Positions 7,571-16,674 of a DNA stretch of 64,000 nucleotides are shown here, one piece after another (the first letter of the stretch is position 1; each line of letters opens with the position of its first letter). The translations under genes and the position numbers were made by a program. The DNA comes from Microcystis aeruginosa NIES-4325. GTDB taxonomy: Bacteria; Cyanobacteriota; Cyanobacteriia; Cyanobacteriales; Microcystaceae. Under the pieces are notes generated by a model. The model did not search any database. It saw only the letters and a program-made list of their open reading frames with translations, and was not told the DNA's origin. The stretch spans positions 62,001 through 126,000 of the forward strand of contig NZ_BJKP01000002.1 of NCBI RefSeq assembly GCF_008974145.1, written 5' to 3'.

Positions 7571-8839
7571 ATGGCCACTCTAAACGCTCGACAAATAGAA
7601 ATAAGAGATGAAGAACAGGTACTGTACGATTATTGGCTCGACCGCGTACGGACTGATTCCCCTGAGGACTTAATCGAGGATTTTCGTCGTCTGTTTATCG
7701 AAGGTAGGGGCTATCAAGAAGCTCCTATTTATTTAGCCCTAGAGCGTCTTGTCAAGGCTAAAGATGCCGAAATTCGTTTTTATAATTTCTTTAACCGCTG
7801 CTGTCACATTTTAGTTAACCGATGGCAAATACAGCCCACTTGTCAGCTGGCAATTCCCGAATTGGTATCGCTGCTGGAAAATCTGCCCTCCCCACGTCCG
7901 AGACATTACAGCACCTCCAATACTTTGCACCATCTGCTCAAAAAATTTACCCTCTCGGATCACTACGTTAAACTGCAGCGTCTGGCGCGAATTATTAGCA
8001 GCAAATACGGCGAAGAAACCTCCACTTGCGTGGGAACCCTGATTAATCGTTATCCCTATCTCTATGATCACTGTTTACTCAGTGATGAAAGTTCCCGAGA
8101 ACAGCAACAAACCGTTAGACGTATTAAAGTGAAAAGCGATCACTGTTTCGAGGTGAATCTCTCTCATTATGTTACCTATCAGGTTCGTTTGGCACAGATT
8201 GCTCATACCCCAAAAACCAGCGAACAAGCGGGGAGAATCATTCAACCAGTGAAAAATCCCACCCTGCTCAATGATGAGGAACTAACTCGCGCCCTCAAGC
8301 AGTATGTGGGTTCAGTAGAAGGAAATTATACTTATAAAGCTCTCGCGCAAAATTTTCTGGCGAATACAGTTTATATCCCTACCTATAAAGATTTCAAAAA
8401 TGATCTCTACGATTATCTGATTACCTCCGTAGACTACGGCAAGGGACAATTCAACAGAAAACTCTACGATGTCCTGCAAAATACCCTACCCGAGTGGGAT
8501 CAACAAAAACCGAGTGAATTTCTCGTCCTGCGTACTTCTAGTCAATTGTTCAATTATTTGGTGGTGGAAAGCAACCAAAAACCCAACCATTACATTTTTA
8601 TCGATATGATCAACAATATGGGGGTAATTCGCACTGTGGGGTTATTGCTCAAGTTAGTTTTGGTGTGTCGCAAGGTAAAACCCCATTTAGATAAACGTTT
8701 TTCGATTCTTTTTAACCATTACGAGAGTTTTTCTCGCGATCAGGTGCCTTGGTTGGTTAAATCCCTAGAAAGTCTGCAAGTAGCTTTTAGTATTCATTTC
8801 GGTAAAGCTGATTTGTCCTGTCTCCGTCAAATCCAGTGA
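7571..8839 (+). CDS. Conserved protein of unknown function
   Basis: A 422-residue protein without signal peptide or membrane helices that I do not recognise as a named family. It is rich in aromatic and charged residues, largely helical in character, with segments such as EEQVLYDYWLDRVRTDSPED at the N-terminus and YNFFNRCCHILVNRW near residues 76-90; two adjacent cysteines in the latter are the only cysteine pair. The C-terminal third (TVGLLLKLVLVCRKVKP, RFSILFNHYESF) is more hydrophobic. Length, codon use and lack of frame problems support a real gene. AGGAGGG lies 15 bases before the ATG, a long spacing. It precedes purD in the same direction. Confidence 0.75.
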   Translation: MATLNARQIEIRDEEQVLYDYWLDRVRTDSPEDLIEDFRRLFIEGRGYQEAPIYLALERLVKAKDAEIRFYNFFNRCCHILVNRWQIQPTCQLAIPELVSLLENLPSPRPRHYSTSNTLHHLLKKFTLSDHYVKLQRLARIISSKYGEETSTCVGTLINRYPYLYDHCLLSDESSREQQQTVRRIKVKSDHCFEVNLSHYVTYQVRLAQIAHTPKTSEQAGRIIQPVKNPTLLNDEELTRALKQYVGSVEGNYTYKALAQNFLANTVYIPTYKDFKNDLYDYLITSVDYGKGQFNRKLYDVLQNTLPEWDQQKPSEFLVLRTSSQLFNYLVVESNQKPNHYIFIDMINNMGVIRTVGLLLKLVLVCRKVKPHLDKRFSILFNHYESFSRDQVPWLVKSLESLQVAFSIHFGKADLSCLRQIQ

Positions 8840-8938
8840 CGAGCGAGGATTAAAAAGTTAAGTAATCTCAAATTCTAGCCAATGGCACCCCGTAACTGGG
8901 GGATAATTAATCCATCGTCATTTAGGCTGCGTTTATCC

Positions 8939-10204
8939 GTGAAAATTATCGTTATCGGCAGTGGTGGTCGAGAACACGCTCTGGCTTGGAAACTCCTACA
9001 ATCGCCTCAAGTAGAACAAGTGTTCTGTATTCCTGGTAATGGGGGAACGGCAATTTTACCTCAATGTGAAAATATCCCGATACCAATGGAGAATTTTACC
9101 GAAATTAGCCGCTTTGCCCGAGAAAATGGCATCGATCTGGTGGTTGTTGGGCCAGAATATCCTCTCTCCCTCGGCATTACCGATCATCTTCTGGGCCAGG
9201 AAATTGCCGTTTTTGGCCCCACACAAACCGGGGCCTTAATTGAATCGAGCAAATCCTGGGCAAAAGAATTAATGAGCGAAGCCGGAGTTATCACCGCCGC
9301 CTCGGAAACCTTTACCAATGCAGAACTAGCAAAAACTTATATCCGAGAGCAAGGAGCACCCATCGTAGTGAAAGCCGATGGATTAGCCGCAGGAAAAGGA
9401 GTAATTGTCGCCGAAACCCTAGATACAGCCCTAGAAGCGATCGATGATCTTTTTACCAGTGGCTTTACTAAAGTCGTGGTGGAAGAATTCCTAGAAGGAG
9501 AAGAAGTGTCTATCCTCACCCTCACCGATGGGATCAGTTTTCGTTCCCTGCTACCCGCCCAAGATCACAAGCGCATCGGTGAAGGCGATACTGGCAAAAA
9601 TACCGGCGGTATGGGAGTTTATGCCCCCGCACCCATAGCCACCGCCGCCATTATCGAAGCGGTGGACCGAGACATCCTCGCCCCCATCGTCGCCACCCTG
9701 CAAAAACGCGGCATTGACTATCGGGGAGTCCTCTACGCGGGTTTAATGATTTCCCCCGCCGGAGAGCCAAAAGTTCTCGAATTTAACTGTCGTTTTGGCG
9801 ATCCCGAAACCCAAGCGGTTTTACCCCTACTGGAAACTCCCCTGGCACCGCTGCTGCTGGCTTGCGCTCAACAAAAATTAACTGATTTCCCCTCTTTACA
9901 ATGGCGATCCGGTAGTGCCGTTTGTGTGGTGGCAGCGTCTGCCGGTTATCCTGACCACTACGAAAAAGGCCAGTTAATCACGGGAATTAAGGCAGCTGAA
10001 ACCCTAGGGGCGATGGTTTTCCACGCCGGCACGGTTTTAAAACACGGCGATATCTTCACCGATGGCGGCCGGGTTTTGGGTGTCACCGCTGTGGGGTCTA
10101 ATTTTAATCAGGCGATCGAACTTGCCTATCAATCGATGAACAGGATACACTTTGATGGCATCTATTATCGTCGTGATATCGGCCACCGGGTGCGGGAAAA
10201 ATAA
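8939..10204 (+). CDS. purD: Phosphoribosylamine--glycine ligase (GAR synthetase)
   Basis: Second step of de novo purine synthesis: ATP-dependent joining of phosphoribosylamine and glycine. The protein has the N-terminal VIGSGGREHALAWKL motif, an ATP-grasp domain (IVVKADGLAAGKGV, VVVEEFLEGEEVS), the family signature RFGDPETQAVLP, and a C-terminal domain. I place the start at the GTG at 8939, giving 421 residues beginning VKIIVIGSGG as in homologues; an in-frame ATG at 8882 would add 19 residues with no family similarity. The purine gene purC lies far away in this window, so the pathway genes are scattered. Confidence 0.95.
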   Translation: MKIIVIGSGGREHALAWKLLQSPQVEQVFCIPGNGGTAILPQCENIPIPMENFTEISRFARENGIDLVVVGPEYPLSLGITDHLLGQEIAVFGPTQTGALIESSKSWAKELMSEAGVITAASETFTNAELAKTYIREQGAPIVVKADGLAAGKGVIVAETLDTALEAIDDLFTSGFTKVVVEEFLEGEEVSILTLTDGISFRSLLPAQDHKRIGEGDTGKNTGGMGVYAPAPIATAAIIEAVDRDILAPIVATLQKRGIDYRGVLYAGLMISPAGEPKVLEFNCRFGDPETQAVLPLLETPLAPLLLACAQQKLTDFPSLQWRSGSAVCVVAASAGYPDHYEKGQLITGIKAAETLGAMVFHAGTVLKHGDIFTDGGRVLGVTAVGSNFNQAIELAYQSMNRIHFDGIYYRRDIGHRVREK

Positions 10205-10414
10205 GGGCTAGTATTTAGGCAGGGGTAAAGGGGAATAGTTATGGGTTTTGAGCATTAATTTATCAGCTAATTTCCCTTTTTTTCCGCATCTCTCACCGCT
10301 AATCCTCACCTCTTTCTAGGGTAATCCCTGACAAAAGAGCATCTGATTTGTCAAAAAACCAGTAACTATTGATAAAATCATGAAACTGAATCGCCCAACC
10401 AAATTGTCATCCCT

Positions 10415-11641
10415 ATGCGAATTTTGCTCTATTCTTATAACTATTATCCCGAACCGATCGGCATCGCTCCCCTGATGACAGAACTGGCGGAAGGATTGGT
10501 TAAAAGAGGTCATCAAGTCAGGGTTTTGACGGCTTTTCCTTGGTATCCTAATAGTGAAATCGATCCCGAATACCGAGGAAAAATCTATCTAGAAGAAGAA
10601 CGCAACGGTGTTAAAATTCAACGTTCCTACGTTTGGGCGCGCCCCCAAAGAAGTTTAAAAAATCGAATTTTCTTTGAGTTGAGCTTTGTTTTTTTGAGTT
10701 TCTTTCAGGCTCTCAAAGGCGAAAAACCCGATCTAATTTTCTTAACTGTCCCCGGATTACCCGTTTGCGTTCCCGCCGCTTTATTGAGTAAATTATATGG
10801 GGTGCCGATTATTCTAAATTTACAGGATATTCTGCCCGATGCGGCAGTTCATGTGGGATTATTAACTAATCAAAAAATGATTAAGGTTTTTAGTAGTCTC
10901 GAAAAATTTGCCTACAAAACTGCCAGCAAAATCTCAGTTATTGCCGATGGTTTTACCAAAAATCTCCTCACTAAAAATGTGCCGAGTCAGAAAATTATTG
11001 AGATTCCTAATTGGGTGGATGTAAACTTTATTAAACCTCTGCCGAAAAACCATAATTATTTTCGCCAAGAAAATCATCTTGAGGGCAAGTTTGTTGTTTT
11101 ATATTCTGGCAATATTGCCCTAACTCAACCCTTAGAAACTCTGATCGATGCCGCAGTTCACTTAGTTAATATTCCTGAGATTAAAGTGGTAATTGTTGGT
11201 AAAAAAGAGGCACTTGATCGCCTAGAAAAGTACCGCCAACAACAGGGGGCCAGTAATGTGCTTTTATTACCATTTCAACCCCGGGAAAAATTACCAGAAA
11301 TGTTAGCCGCCGCCAATGTGGGCATGGTGATGCAAAAACATAACGTTATTTCCTTTAATATGCCTTCCAAAATTCAGGTATTATTAGCTAGTGGTCGTGC
11401 TATTATTGCTTCTGTTCCCGCCGATGGAACTGCCGCTAGGGCGATCGAGCGTAGTGGTGGTGGTTTGGTGGTTAATCCTGAAGATCCAGAGGCATTAGCT
11501 ACGGCTATTTTAAAGCTATACAAAAACCCAGATTTAGCAACTACACTAGGAGAAAAAGGACGACAATATGCAGAAGAAAATTATGCCTTTGAAAAGACTT
11601 TGGATCAATACGAAAATCTTTTTTCTCAAGTAGTTAGTTAA
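10415..11641 (+). CDS. GT4-family glycosyltransferase (WcaI/WbuB-like)
   Basis: A 408-residue cytosolic or membrane-associated glycosyltransferase of the GT-B fold. The N-terminus MRILLYSYNYYPEPIGIAP followed by TELAEGLVKRGHQVRVLTAFPWYP is typical of WcaI/WbuB-like enzymes of exopolysaccharide and O-antigen synthesis; the C-terminal nucleotide-sugar domain has VVLYSGNIALTQPLETLIDA and the region AERSGGGLVVNPEDPEALA around the conserved acidic positions. Donor and acceptor cannot be deduced. It is not in a polysaccharide cluster: purD lies upstream and a CPBP protease gene downstream, separated by about 100 bases of repeat-like sequence. Confidence 0.88.
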   Translation: MRILLYSYNYYPEPIGIAPLMTELAEGLVKRGHQVRVLTAFPWYPNSEIDPEYRGKIYLEEERNGVKIQRSYVWARPQRSLKNRIFFELSFVFLSFFQALKGEKPDLIFLTVPGLPVCVPAALLSKLYGVPIILNLQDILPDAAVHVGLLTNQKMIKVFSSLEKFAYKTASKISVIADGFTKNLLTKNVPSQKIIEIPNWVDVNFIKPLPKNHNYFRQENHLEGKFVVLYSGNIALTQPLETLIDAAVHLVNIPEIKVVIVGKKEALDRLEKYRQQQGASNVLLLPFQPREKLPEMLAAANVGMVMQKHNVISFNMPSKIQVLLASGRAIIASVPADGTAARAIERSGGGLVVNPEDPEALATAILKLYKNPDLATTLGEKGRQYAEENYAFEKTLDQYENLFSQVVS

Positions 11642-11746
11642 TAATTAGGGTATAGGGATTAGGGATAGGGAAAATTTTCCCCAACACCTATTACCCAACC
11701 CCCATCACCCCATCACCTAACCCCTAACTCCCACTTAACTATTTTC
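11642..11746. repeat. Degenerate short-repeat spacer (CCCTAACC/TAGGGAT type)
   Basis: The spacer is made of degenerate units: TAGGGATTAGGGATAGGG on the left and ACCCAACCCCCATCACCC, ACCTAACCCCTAACTCCC on the right, with AAAATTTT between, so it can fold back on itself. A related spacer lies at about 44964-45070. Such low-complexity spacers are common in this genome type; function unknown. Confidence 0.55.
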
Positions 11747-13303
11747 ATGTTCGATAATTTCTCAAAAAAACTCCCCTGGCAAAGTCTCAAACAAGCGATC
11801 GCTTTTGTCTTAACAATTATTGCTTTAACTCCAGTAGTTACAGCTTTAATTTCTAGTGTTAATCAGCCTCAAATCCAATCGAATATTCAACTGTATCAAA
11901 CCAATCTCAATCTACAAGCTACGACTCTCAGCAGCGATGCTGATCCTAATAGCGAGGAATTTGCTAATCTTAAATTAATGCAAACTTCCCTGATCGGTGA
12001 AGATCCTTATACCACTGCCGAAGAACAGTATTTATCAGCGCAGAAAAGTGCAAAAAAAACAATCACCGAACTAGAAAAATCAGCAGTTAGTCCCGAACAA
12101 AACAAATCCCTTGAGCGCGACATCAATTCCTTAAAAGATTTAGAACTAAAATTAAGTCTCATTCAAGCCAATCAAGGTGACTTGGATTCAGCACGGCAAA
12201 TCTGGCAAAACATCAAGGAAAAATCAGAATTTGAGAACTATAAACCTGCTGTTTTACAAAATGCGCTGCTGTTAGAGGGATTGTACAGTGAACCACCCCA
12301 AATTGCTGCCGATGCTGAAGCGAGAATCGAGCGCAATTTTAAAGGATGGTTTCGTTATACCATTCTGGAAAAATTATATAGTCTCGAAAATCGTCAAGAG
12401 GATTTACTCGCTTTAGAGGAAGAACAGAGTGAAGTGGCGGCTAATGCGTTAATAAAACTAATTTTATTGGCTTTTTTGCCTCTTAGCGGCGGTTTAATCG
12501 GTGTTGTGCTGTTGGTCTTTTTATTAGTCCAGTGGCTTCTCCGTCAACAGCGATCGCTGCTCTTTTTAGAGGATAGTCTCGCTTGGCAAACTAAGTGGGG
12601 AGGAGAAACCCTCTGGTGGGGAATAATTATCGGTTTCTTTTTCGTCGGACAAATTGTTTTACCAGTAATTTTCGGGATTTTATCGAGTTCCTTGAGTCTC
12701 AATCCCGAAAAATTCAATCTAGAAGCTAAAGCAATATACGTTGTAGTTAGTTATTTAGCCTTAACAGTGAGTAGTTTATCGGTTTTATACCTAGCGATCA
12801 AGCCTTTTCGCCCTTTACCTCCCGATTGGTTTCGTTTTAACCTCTTTAGTCCTTGGCTTCTCTGGGGGTTAGCTGGCTATTTCGTCGCTTTACCCCTGGT
12901 TATTATCGTTTCTTTGCTCAATCAACTAATTTGGCAAGGACAAGGGGGTAGTAACCCGCTGCTGACTTTAGCCCTAGAATCCCAGAATACCTTCGCTTTG
13001 CTCTGTTTTGGCTTTACTGCTTCCCTTGCCGCTCCTTTTTTCGAGGAAATTGTCTTTCGCGGCTTTTTACTAGCTTCTTTGACTCGTTATCTACCCGTCT
13101 GGGGTGCGATCGCTCTTAGCAGTTTGATTTTCGCCCTTGCTCACCAAAATTTGTCAGAAGTGCTGCCTTTAACCGTCCTAGGTTGTGTTCTTGGCTTCGT
13201 TTACACCCGCTCGAAAAATTTATTATCCTCGATGTTGGTTCATAGTCTCTGGAATGGTGGCACCCTGTTAAGTCTATTTTTATTGGGCAGCAGTGCGGGT
13301 TAG
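11747..13303 (+). CDS. CPBP family intramembrane glutamic metalloprotease (Abi/Rce1-like)
   Basis: A 518-residue membrane protein. Residues 1-230 hold one membrane helix near 17-35 and a long soluble, helix-rich region of unknown role; from about 232 on it has multiple membrane segments and the CPBP core: FFEEIVFRGFLLASL at about residue 431 (paired glutamates and Arg), SSLIFALAHQN and MLVHSLWNGG with the conserved histidines. CPBP proteins include CAAX-processing and bacteriocin-immunity proteases. The extended N-terminal domain is typical of the cyanobacterial subgroup. No partner gene is adjacent. Confidence 0.88.
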   Translation: MFDNFSKKLPWQSLKQAIAFVLTIIALTPVVTALISSVNQPQIQSNIQLYQTNLNLQATTLSSDADPNSEEFANLKLMQTSLIGEDPYTTAEEQYLSAQKSAKKTITELEKSAVSPEQNKSLERDINSLKDLELKLSLIQANQGDLDSARQIWQNIKEKSEFENYKPAVLQNALLLEGLYSEPPQIAADAEARIERNFKGWFRYTILEKLYSLENRQEDLLALEEEQSEVAANALIKLILLAFLPLSGGLIGVVLLVFLLVQWLLRQQRSLLFLEDSLAWQTKWGGETLWWGIIIGFFFVGQIVLPVIFGILSSSLSLNPEKFNLEAKAIYVVVSYLALTVSSLSVLYLAIKPFRPLPPDWFRFNLFSPWLLWGLAGYFVALPLVIIVSLLNQLIWQGQGGSNPLLTLALESQNTFALLCFGFTASLAAPFFEEIVFRGFLLASLTRYLPVWGAIALSSLIFALAHQNLSEVLPLTVLGCVLGFVYTRSKNLLSSMLVHSLWNGGTLLSLFLLGSSAG

Positions 13304-13353
13304 GTGAAGTCTCTGGTTTTCGGGGTAGTCTAGGGATAGCTAATCTCCCCCTT

Positions 13354-13992
13354 TCATCCCTTGCACTTAATTAGATAACCACATCGTTGCTCACCTTGAT
13401 TGATCCAGTGAGTCCGTTCGATCGTACAATCGGGCAGCAGCAGCGCAAACATTTCTAATTCATGGCCACAGATACTGGGATAGGAACCGGCCACCTCAGC
13501 AATAGCGCAATGATGCTCGGCCAGGACATAACTATTTTCTGCTTCCAGTGCCACTAATTCTGCCATATAACCCTCTTCTTGGCGAATTTCTAGCAATTTT
13601 CTCATTCTTTCCCCTAAAGACCCCTTGCCGAGGCGCAATTGATATTCCGCCGCTTTGCGTTGCCACTGTTTTTTGAGAATTTCCCCCACCTGTTGCTCTC
13701 CCACCGTCTCCACGAGAGTATTGAGGAAAGAAACGGCGAAATTATCGTAATTATGGGGAAAACGGCTACGACCTTGACGACTAAGGCGATAAATGTGCTG
13801 GGGCCGTCCTATCTTATTTTGTACCGCAAAATATTCAATCAGTCCTTCCCCCTCCAAATCCTTAAGATGGCGGCGCGTCGCTTGCGGACTAATACTTAAC
13901 TCCTCAGCCAAGTCTTGGGCGGTAGATTGACCGTTTTTGAGCAAATATTGCAGAATATCGTCTTTCGTCGAGGCGGGTTGAGTCGTGGTCAT
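13354..13992 (-). CDS. sufR: SUF operon transcriptional repressor SufR
   Basis: Iron-sulfur sensing repressor of the suf genes. The protein begins MTTTQPASTKDDILQYLLKN, then a winged helix DNA-binding domain (SPQATRRHLKDLEGEGLIEY) and a C-terminal part with four cysteines (in AEHHCAIAE, SICGHE, LPDCTIE, QRCGY) that in the family ligate a 4Fe-4S cluster. I chose the ATG at 13992 (212 residues); the frame extends ten codons to a TTG at 14022. It is transcribed away from sufBCDS across a 214-base gap holding two matching operators, the classical cyanobacterial arrangement, and is expected to regulate both directions. Confidence 0.94.
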   Translation of the reverse strand: MTTTQPASTKDDILQYLLKNGQSTAQDLAEELSISPQATRRHLKDLEGEGLIEYFAVQNKIGRPQHIYRLSRQGRSRFPHNYDNFAVSFLNTLVETVGEQQVGEILKKQWQRKAAEYQLRLGKGSLGERMRKLLEIRQEEGYMAELVALEAENSYVLAEHHCAIAEVAGSYPSICGHELEMFALLLPDCTIERTHWINQGEQRCGYLIKCKG

Positions 13993-14111
13993 GATACCAA
14001 AAACAGAGGCTTTAGCGTACAATTGCTGAGGGTCAAGGAGCGGCCAATTACCCCTACAGAGTAACTTGAATAACAGAGGTTTATCAGCATCCTCTCAAAT
14101 TTTCCCTGACT

Positions 14112-14141
14112 TTGACAACAGTTTTGTTGTTAATCTATTAT
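14112..14141 (+). promoter_or_regulatory. Predicted sigma70-type promoter of sufBCDS
   Basis: TTGACA (14112-14117) and TATTAT (14136-14141) are separated by 18 bases, about 65 bases upstream of the sufB start codon; an overlapping TATAAT lies at 14141-14146. The -35 box overlaps the first SufR operator. Confidence 0.6.
14116..14129. promoter_or_regulatory. SufR operator 1
   Basis: CAAC at 14116-14119, six bases, then GTTG at 14126-14129, with an extra A/T base pair outside on each side. CAAC-N6-GTTG is the established SufR recognition palindrome. It overlaps the -35 region of the predicted sufB promoter. Confidence 0.8.
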
Positions 14142-14155
14142 ATAATCAATTTAAA

Positions 14156-14169
14156 CAACTTTCTTGTTG
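14156..14169. promoter_or_regulatory. SufR operator 2
   Basis: CAAC at 14156-14159, six bases, GTTG at 14166-14169; the arms extend to AAACAAC/GTTGTTT, seven perfect pairs. It lies just downstream of the predicted -10, around the likely transcription start, exactly 40 bases (near four helical turns) from operator 1, a geometry fitting cooperative repression. Confidence 0.8.
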
Positions 14170-14206
14170 TTTAACTACCTCCCGCGTAGAGAGAACACTA
14201 ACCCCC

Positions 14207-15649
14207 ATGAGTGCAACCACCGTTAAAAACCTCGTTAACCAACCCTACAAGTACGGTTTCGTCACCGATATCGAATCGGAAACCATCCCTCGCGGTTTGA
14301 ATGAGGAGATTATTCGGCTAATTTCAGCGAAAAAGAAGGAACCGGAATTCATGCTCGATTTTCGTCTCCGGGCCTACCATCAATGGCAAAAGATGACCGA
14401 ACCCAGTTGGCCGCACGTTTCCTATCCTGCCATTGATTATCAAAATATTATCTACTACTCTGCACCTAAACAGAAAAAAGCAAAACTCAACAGTCTTGAA
14501 GAAGTTGACCCCACTTTAATCGAAACCTTTGAAAAATTAGGCATTCCCCTTTCGGAACAAAAACGCCTTTCTAACGTCGCCGTCGATGCTATCTTTGACA
14601 GCGTTTCTATCGCCACAACTTTTAAAGAAAAACTAGCAGAACAGGGGGTTATTTTCTGTTCTATCTCGGAAGCTTTACAGGAACATACCGAATTAGTACA
14701 AAAATATCTCGGCAGTGTAGTTCCCGTGGGTGATAATTATTTTGCCGCTCTTAATTCTGCCGTTTTTAGCGATGGTTCCTTTGTTTTTATCCCCAAAGGT
14801 GTCGCCTGTCCGATGGAATTGTCCACCTATTTTCGGATTAATAACGGTGAGACGGGACAATTTGAAAGGACTTTAATTGTCGCTGAAGAAGGGGCATCGG
14901 TAAGTTATTTAGAAGGTTGCACCGCTCCGATGTACGATAGTAATCAACTTCATGCCGCCGTAGTGGAATTAGTCGCCCTCGATAATGCGGATATTAAATA
15001 TTCGACTGTACAAAATTGGTACGCTGGCGATGCCAATGGTAAGGGAGGTATTTACAATTTTGTCACTAAACGAGGTCTGTGTAAAGGAGTTAATTCTAAG
15101 ATTTCTTGGACGCAGGTGGAAACTGGTTCAGCGATTACTTGGAAGTATCCCAGTTGTGTCTTAGTTGGCGATAATTCCGTCGGGGAATTCTACTCAATTG
15201 CCCTAACTAATAACAAACAACAGGCCGATACAGGTACGAAAATGATTCACATTGGCCGCAACACCAAGAGTACCATTATTTCTAAGGGAATTTCTGCGGG
15301 TAATTCCCAAAATAGTTATCGCGGTTTAGTGAAAATGGGACCGAAAGCCAAGGGAGCAAGAAATTACTCCCAGTGTGATTCTATGCTGATTGGAGATAAT
15401 GCCGAAGCTAACACTTTTCCCTATATTCAGGTGGATAACAACAGTGCTAAAGTAGAACACGAAGCTTCTACCTCTAAAATCGGTGAAGACCAATTATTCT
15501 ACTTCGCACAACGGGGCATTTCCGAAGAAGATGCTGTCTCTATGTTAGTCAGTGGTTTCTGTAAGGATGTCCTCAGTAAATTACCGATGGAATTCGCCGC
15601 CGAAGCTGATAAACTCCTCAGTCTCAAGCTAGAAGGAACCGTCGGATAA
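14207..15649 (+). CDS. sufB: Fe-S cluster assembly scaffold protein SufB
   Basis: Scaffold subunit of the SufBCD complex on which 4Fe-4S clusters are built using sulfur from SufS. The 480-residue product starting [18 protein letters not shown] has the diagnostic SufB sequence, including [27 protein letters not shown] and the C-terminal [21 protein letters not shown] shared with SufD. The ATG at 14207 is chosen because homologues begin here and it lies downstream of the promoter and both operators; the open frame extends to 14066 but would include the operators in coding sequence. First gene of sufBCDS. Confidence 0.96.
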   Translation: MSATTVKNLVNQPYKYGFVTDIESETIPRGLNEEIIRLISAKKKEPEFMLDFRLRAYHQWQKMTEPSWPHVSYPAIDYQNIIYYSAPKQKKAKLNSLEEVDPTLIETFEKLGIPLSEQKRLSNVAVDAIFDSVSIATTFKEKLAEQGVIFCSISEALQEHTELVQKYLGSVVPVGDNYFAALNSAVFSDGSFVFIPKGVACPMELSTYFRINNGETGQFERTLIVAEEGASVSYLEGCTAPMYDSNQLHAAVVELVALDNADIKYSTVQNWYAGDANGKGGIYNFVTKRGLCKGVNSKISWTQVETGSAITWKYPSCVLVGDNSVGEFYSIALTNNKQQADTGTKMIHIGRNTKSTIISKGISAGNSQNSYRGLVKMGPKAKGARNYSQCDSMLIGDNAEANTFPYIQVDNNSAKVEHEASTSKIGEDQLFYFAQRGISEEDAVSMLVSGFCKDVLSKLPMEFAAEADKLLSLKLEGTVG

Positions 15650-15650
15650 C

Positions 15651-15674
15651 AGTTATCAGTTATCAGTTATCAGT
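15651..15674. repeat. AGTTATC heptamer tandem repeat
   Basis: Just over three head-to-tail copies of AGTTATC fill the start of the sufB-sufC spacer. The same heptamer and its variants (AGTTACC, ATCAGTT) recur at 16505-16540 and 38149-38195, a tandem-repeat type typical of cyanobacterial intergenic DNA. Confidence 0.75.
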
Positions 15675-15729
15675 GTTCGCTGAAATATAATTAGTTTCTA
15701 GAAATATTTGCAGTTGCCAACAAAAAAAC

Positions 15730-16500
15730 ATGAGTGAAGTAATTTTATCGGTAAAAAATCTGACCGCTAGTATTGATGGAAATCAGATTCTTAAAGGAGT
15801 TAACCTCGAAATTAAAGCTGGGGAAACCCACGCAATTATGGGGCGCAATGGCTCAGGAAAAAGTACCTTTTCCAAAGTAATCGCTGGACATCCCGATTAT
15901 GAAGTAACTGGGGGAGAAATAATTTATAAAGGTGAAAATCTTTTAGACAAAGAACCCGATGAACGAGCGCTTATGGGTATCTTTCTCGCTTTCCAATATC
16001 CCTTAGAAATCCCCGGCGTTAGTAACATCGATTTTCTTCGCGTTGCCTATAATGCCCGACAAAAATATTTAGGTTCGGAAGAATTAGATAGTTTTGACTT
16101 TGAGGAATTAGTCGAGAAAAAACTAGAAGTTGTCCAGATGAATCCTAGCTTTCTTGGCAGAAGTTTAAACGAAGGTTTCTCCGGTGGTGAGAAAAAACGT
16201 AATGAAATCCTACAAATGGCTTTATTAGAACCCACTTTAGGAATTCTCGATGAAATTGACTCCGGTTTAGACATCGATGCTTTGCGAATTGTTGCCCAGG
16301 GAGTCAATCACTTAGCTACTCCCGATAACGCTTTTTTACTTATCACTCACTATCAGCGTCTGCTCAACTACATTGAACCCGATGTTATTCATGTCATGTA
16401 CGATGGGCGCATTGTCACCAGTGGCGGTAAAGAATTAGCCCTCGAATTAGAAAGAACTGGCTACGATTTCCTCGATGAACAAGTATTAGCCGTTAAGTAA
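15730..16500 (+). CDS. sufC: Fe-S cluster assembly ATPase SufC
   Basis: ABC-type ATPase that drives conformational change of the SufBCD scaffold. The 256-residue protein has Walker [10 protein letters not shown], the Q-loop in [11 protein letters not shown], the SufC-type signature [16 protein letters not shown] and Walker [13 protein letters not shown]. It has no membrane partner, consistent with its soluble role. It lies 80 bases after sufB, separated by heptamer repeats, and before sufD. Confidence 0.97.
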   Translation: MSEVILSVKNLTASIDGNQILKGVNLEIKAGETHAIMGRNGSGKSTFSKVIAGHPDYEVTGGEIIYKGENLLDKEPDERALMGIFLAFQYPLEIPGVSNIDFLRVAYNARQKYLGSEELDSFDFEELVEKKLEVVQMNPSFLGRSLNEGFSGGEKKRNEILQMALLEPTLGILDEIDSGLDIDALRIVAQGVNHLATPDNAFLLITHYQRLLNYIEPDVIHVMYDGRIVTSGGKELALELERTGYDFLDEQVLAVK

Positions 16501-16504
16501 TCTA

Positions 16505-16649
16505 GCTATCAGTTATCAGTTACCAGTTACCAGTAGTCAGTTTTGAGTATTAAGTGAGCGGTATGTATTAAGTGAGCATCATCAAATGGCAGTAACAGTG
16601 CTGTCTTTTCACTGATGACTGATGACTGTTTACTGTTTACTGTTTACTG
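16505..16649. repeat. Heptamer-type short repeats in the sufC-sufD spacer
   Basis: The spacer carries ATCAGTT/ACCAGTT units at 16508-16540, then two copies of TATTAAGTGAGC around 16547-16578, then GACTGAT/TTTACTG units at 16611-16649 (CTGTTTA three times in a row). All are low-complexity tandem units without coding content. The whole operon remains in one direction. Confidence 0.65.
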
Positions 16650-16674
16650 AAAAATCCCCACCCCCCTCCTACCA

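Noticed and set aside
14066-14206. 47-residue N-terminal extension of SufB
   Set aside because: It would place both SufR operators and the promoter inside the coding region; SufB proteins start at MSATTVKN-like sequence.
15651-16649. Repeated AGTTATC, CTGTTTA and related units that might look like a CRISPR-like array
   Set aside because: Units are seven bases, head to tail without unique spacers, and occur in many gaps; they are tandem heptamer repeats, not CRISPR. No cas genes are present.
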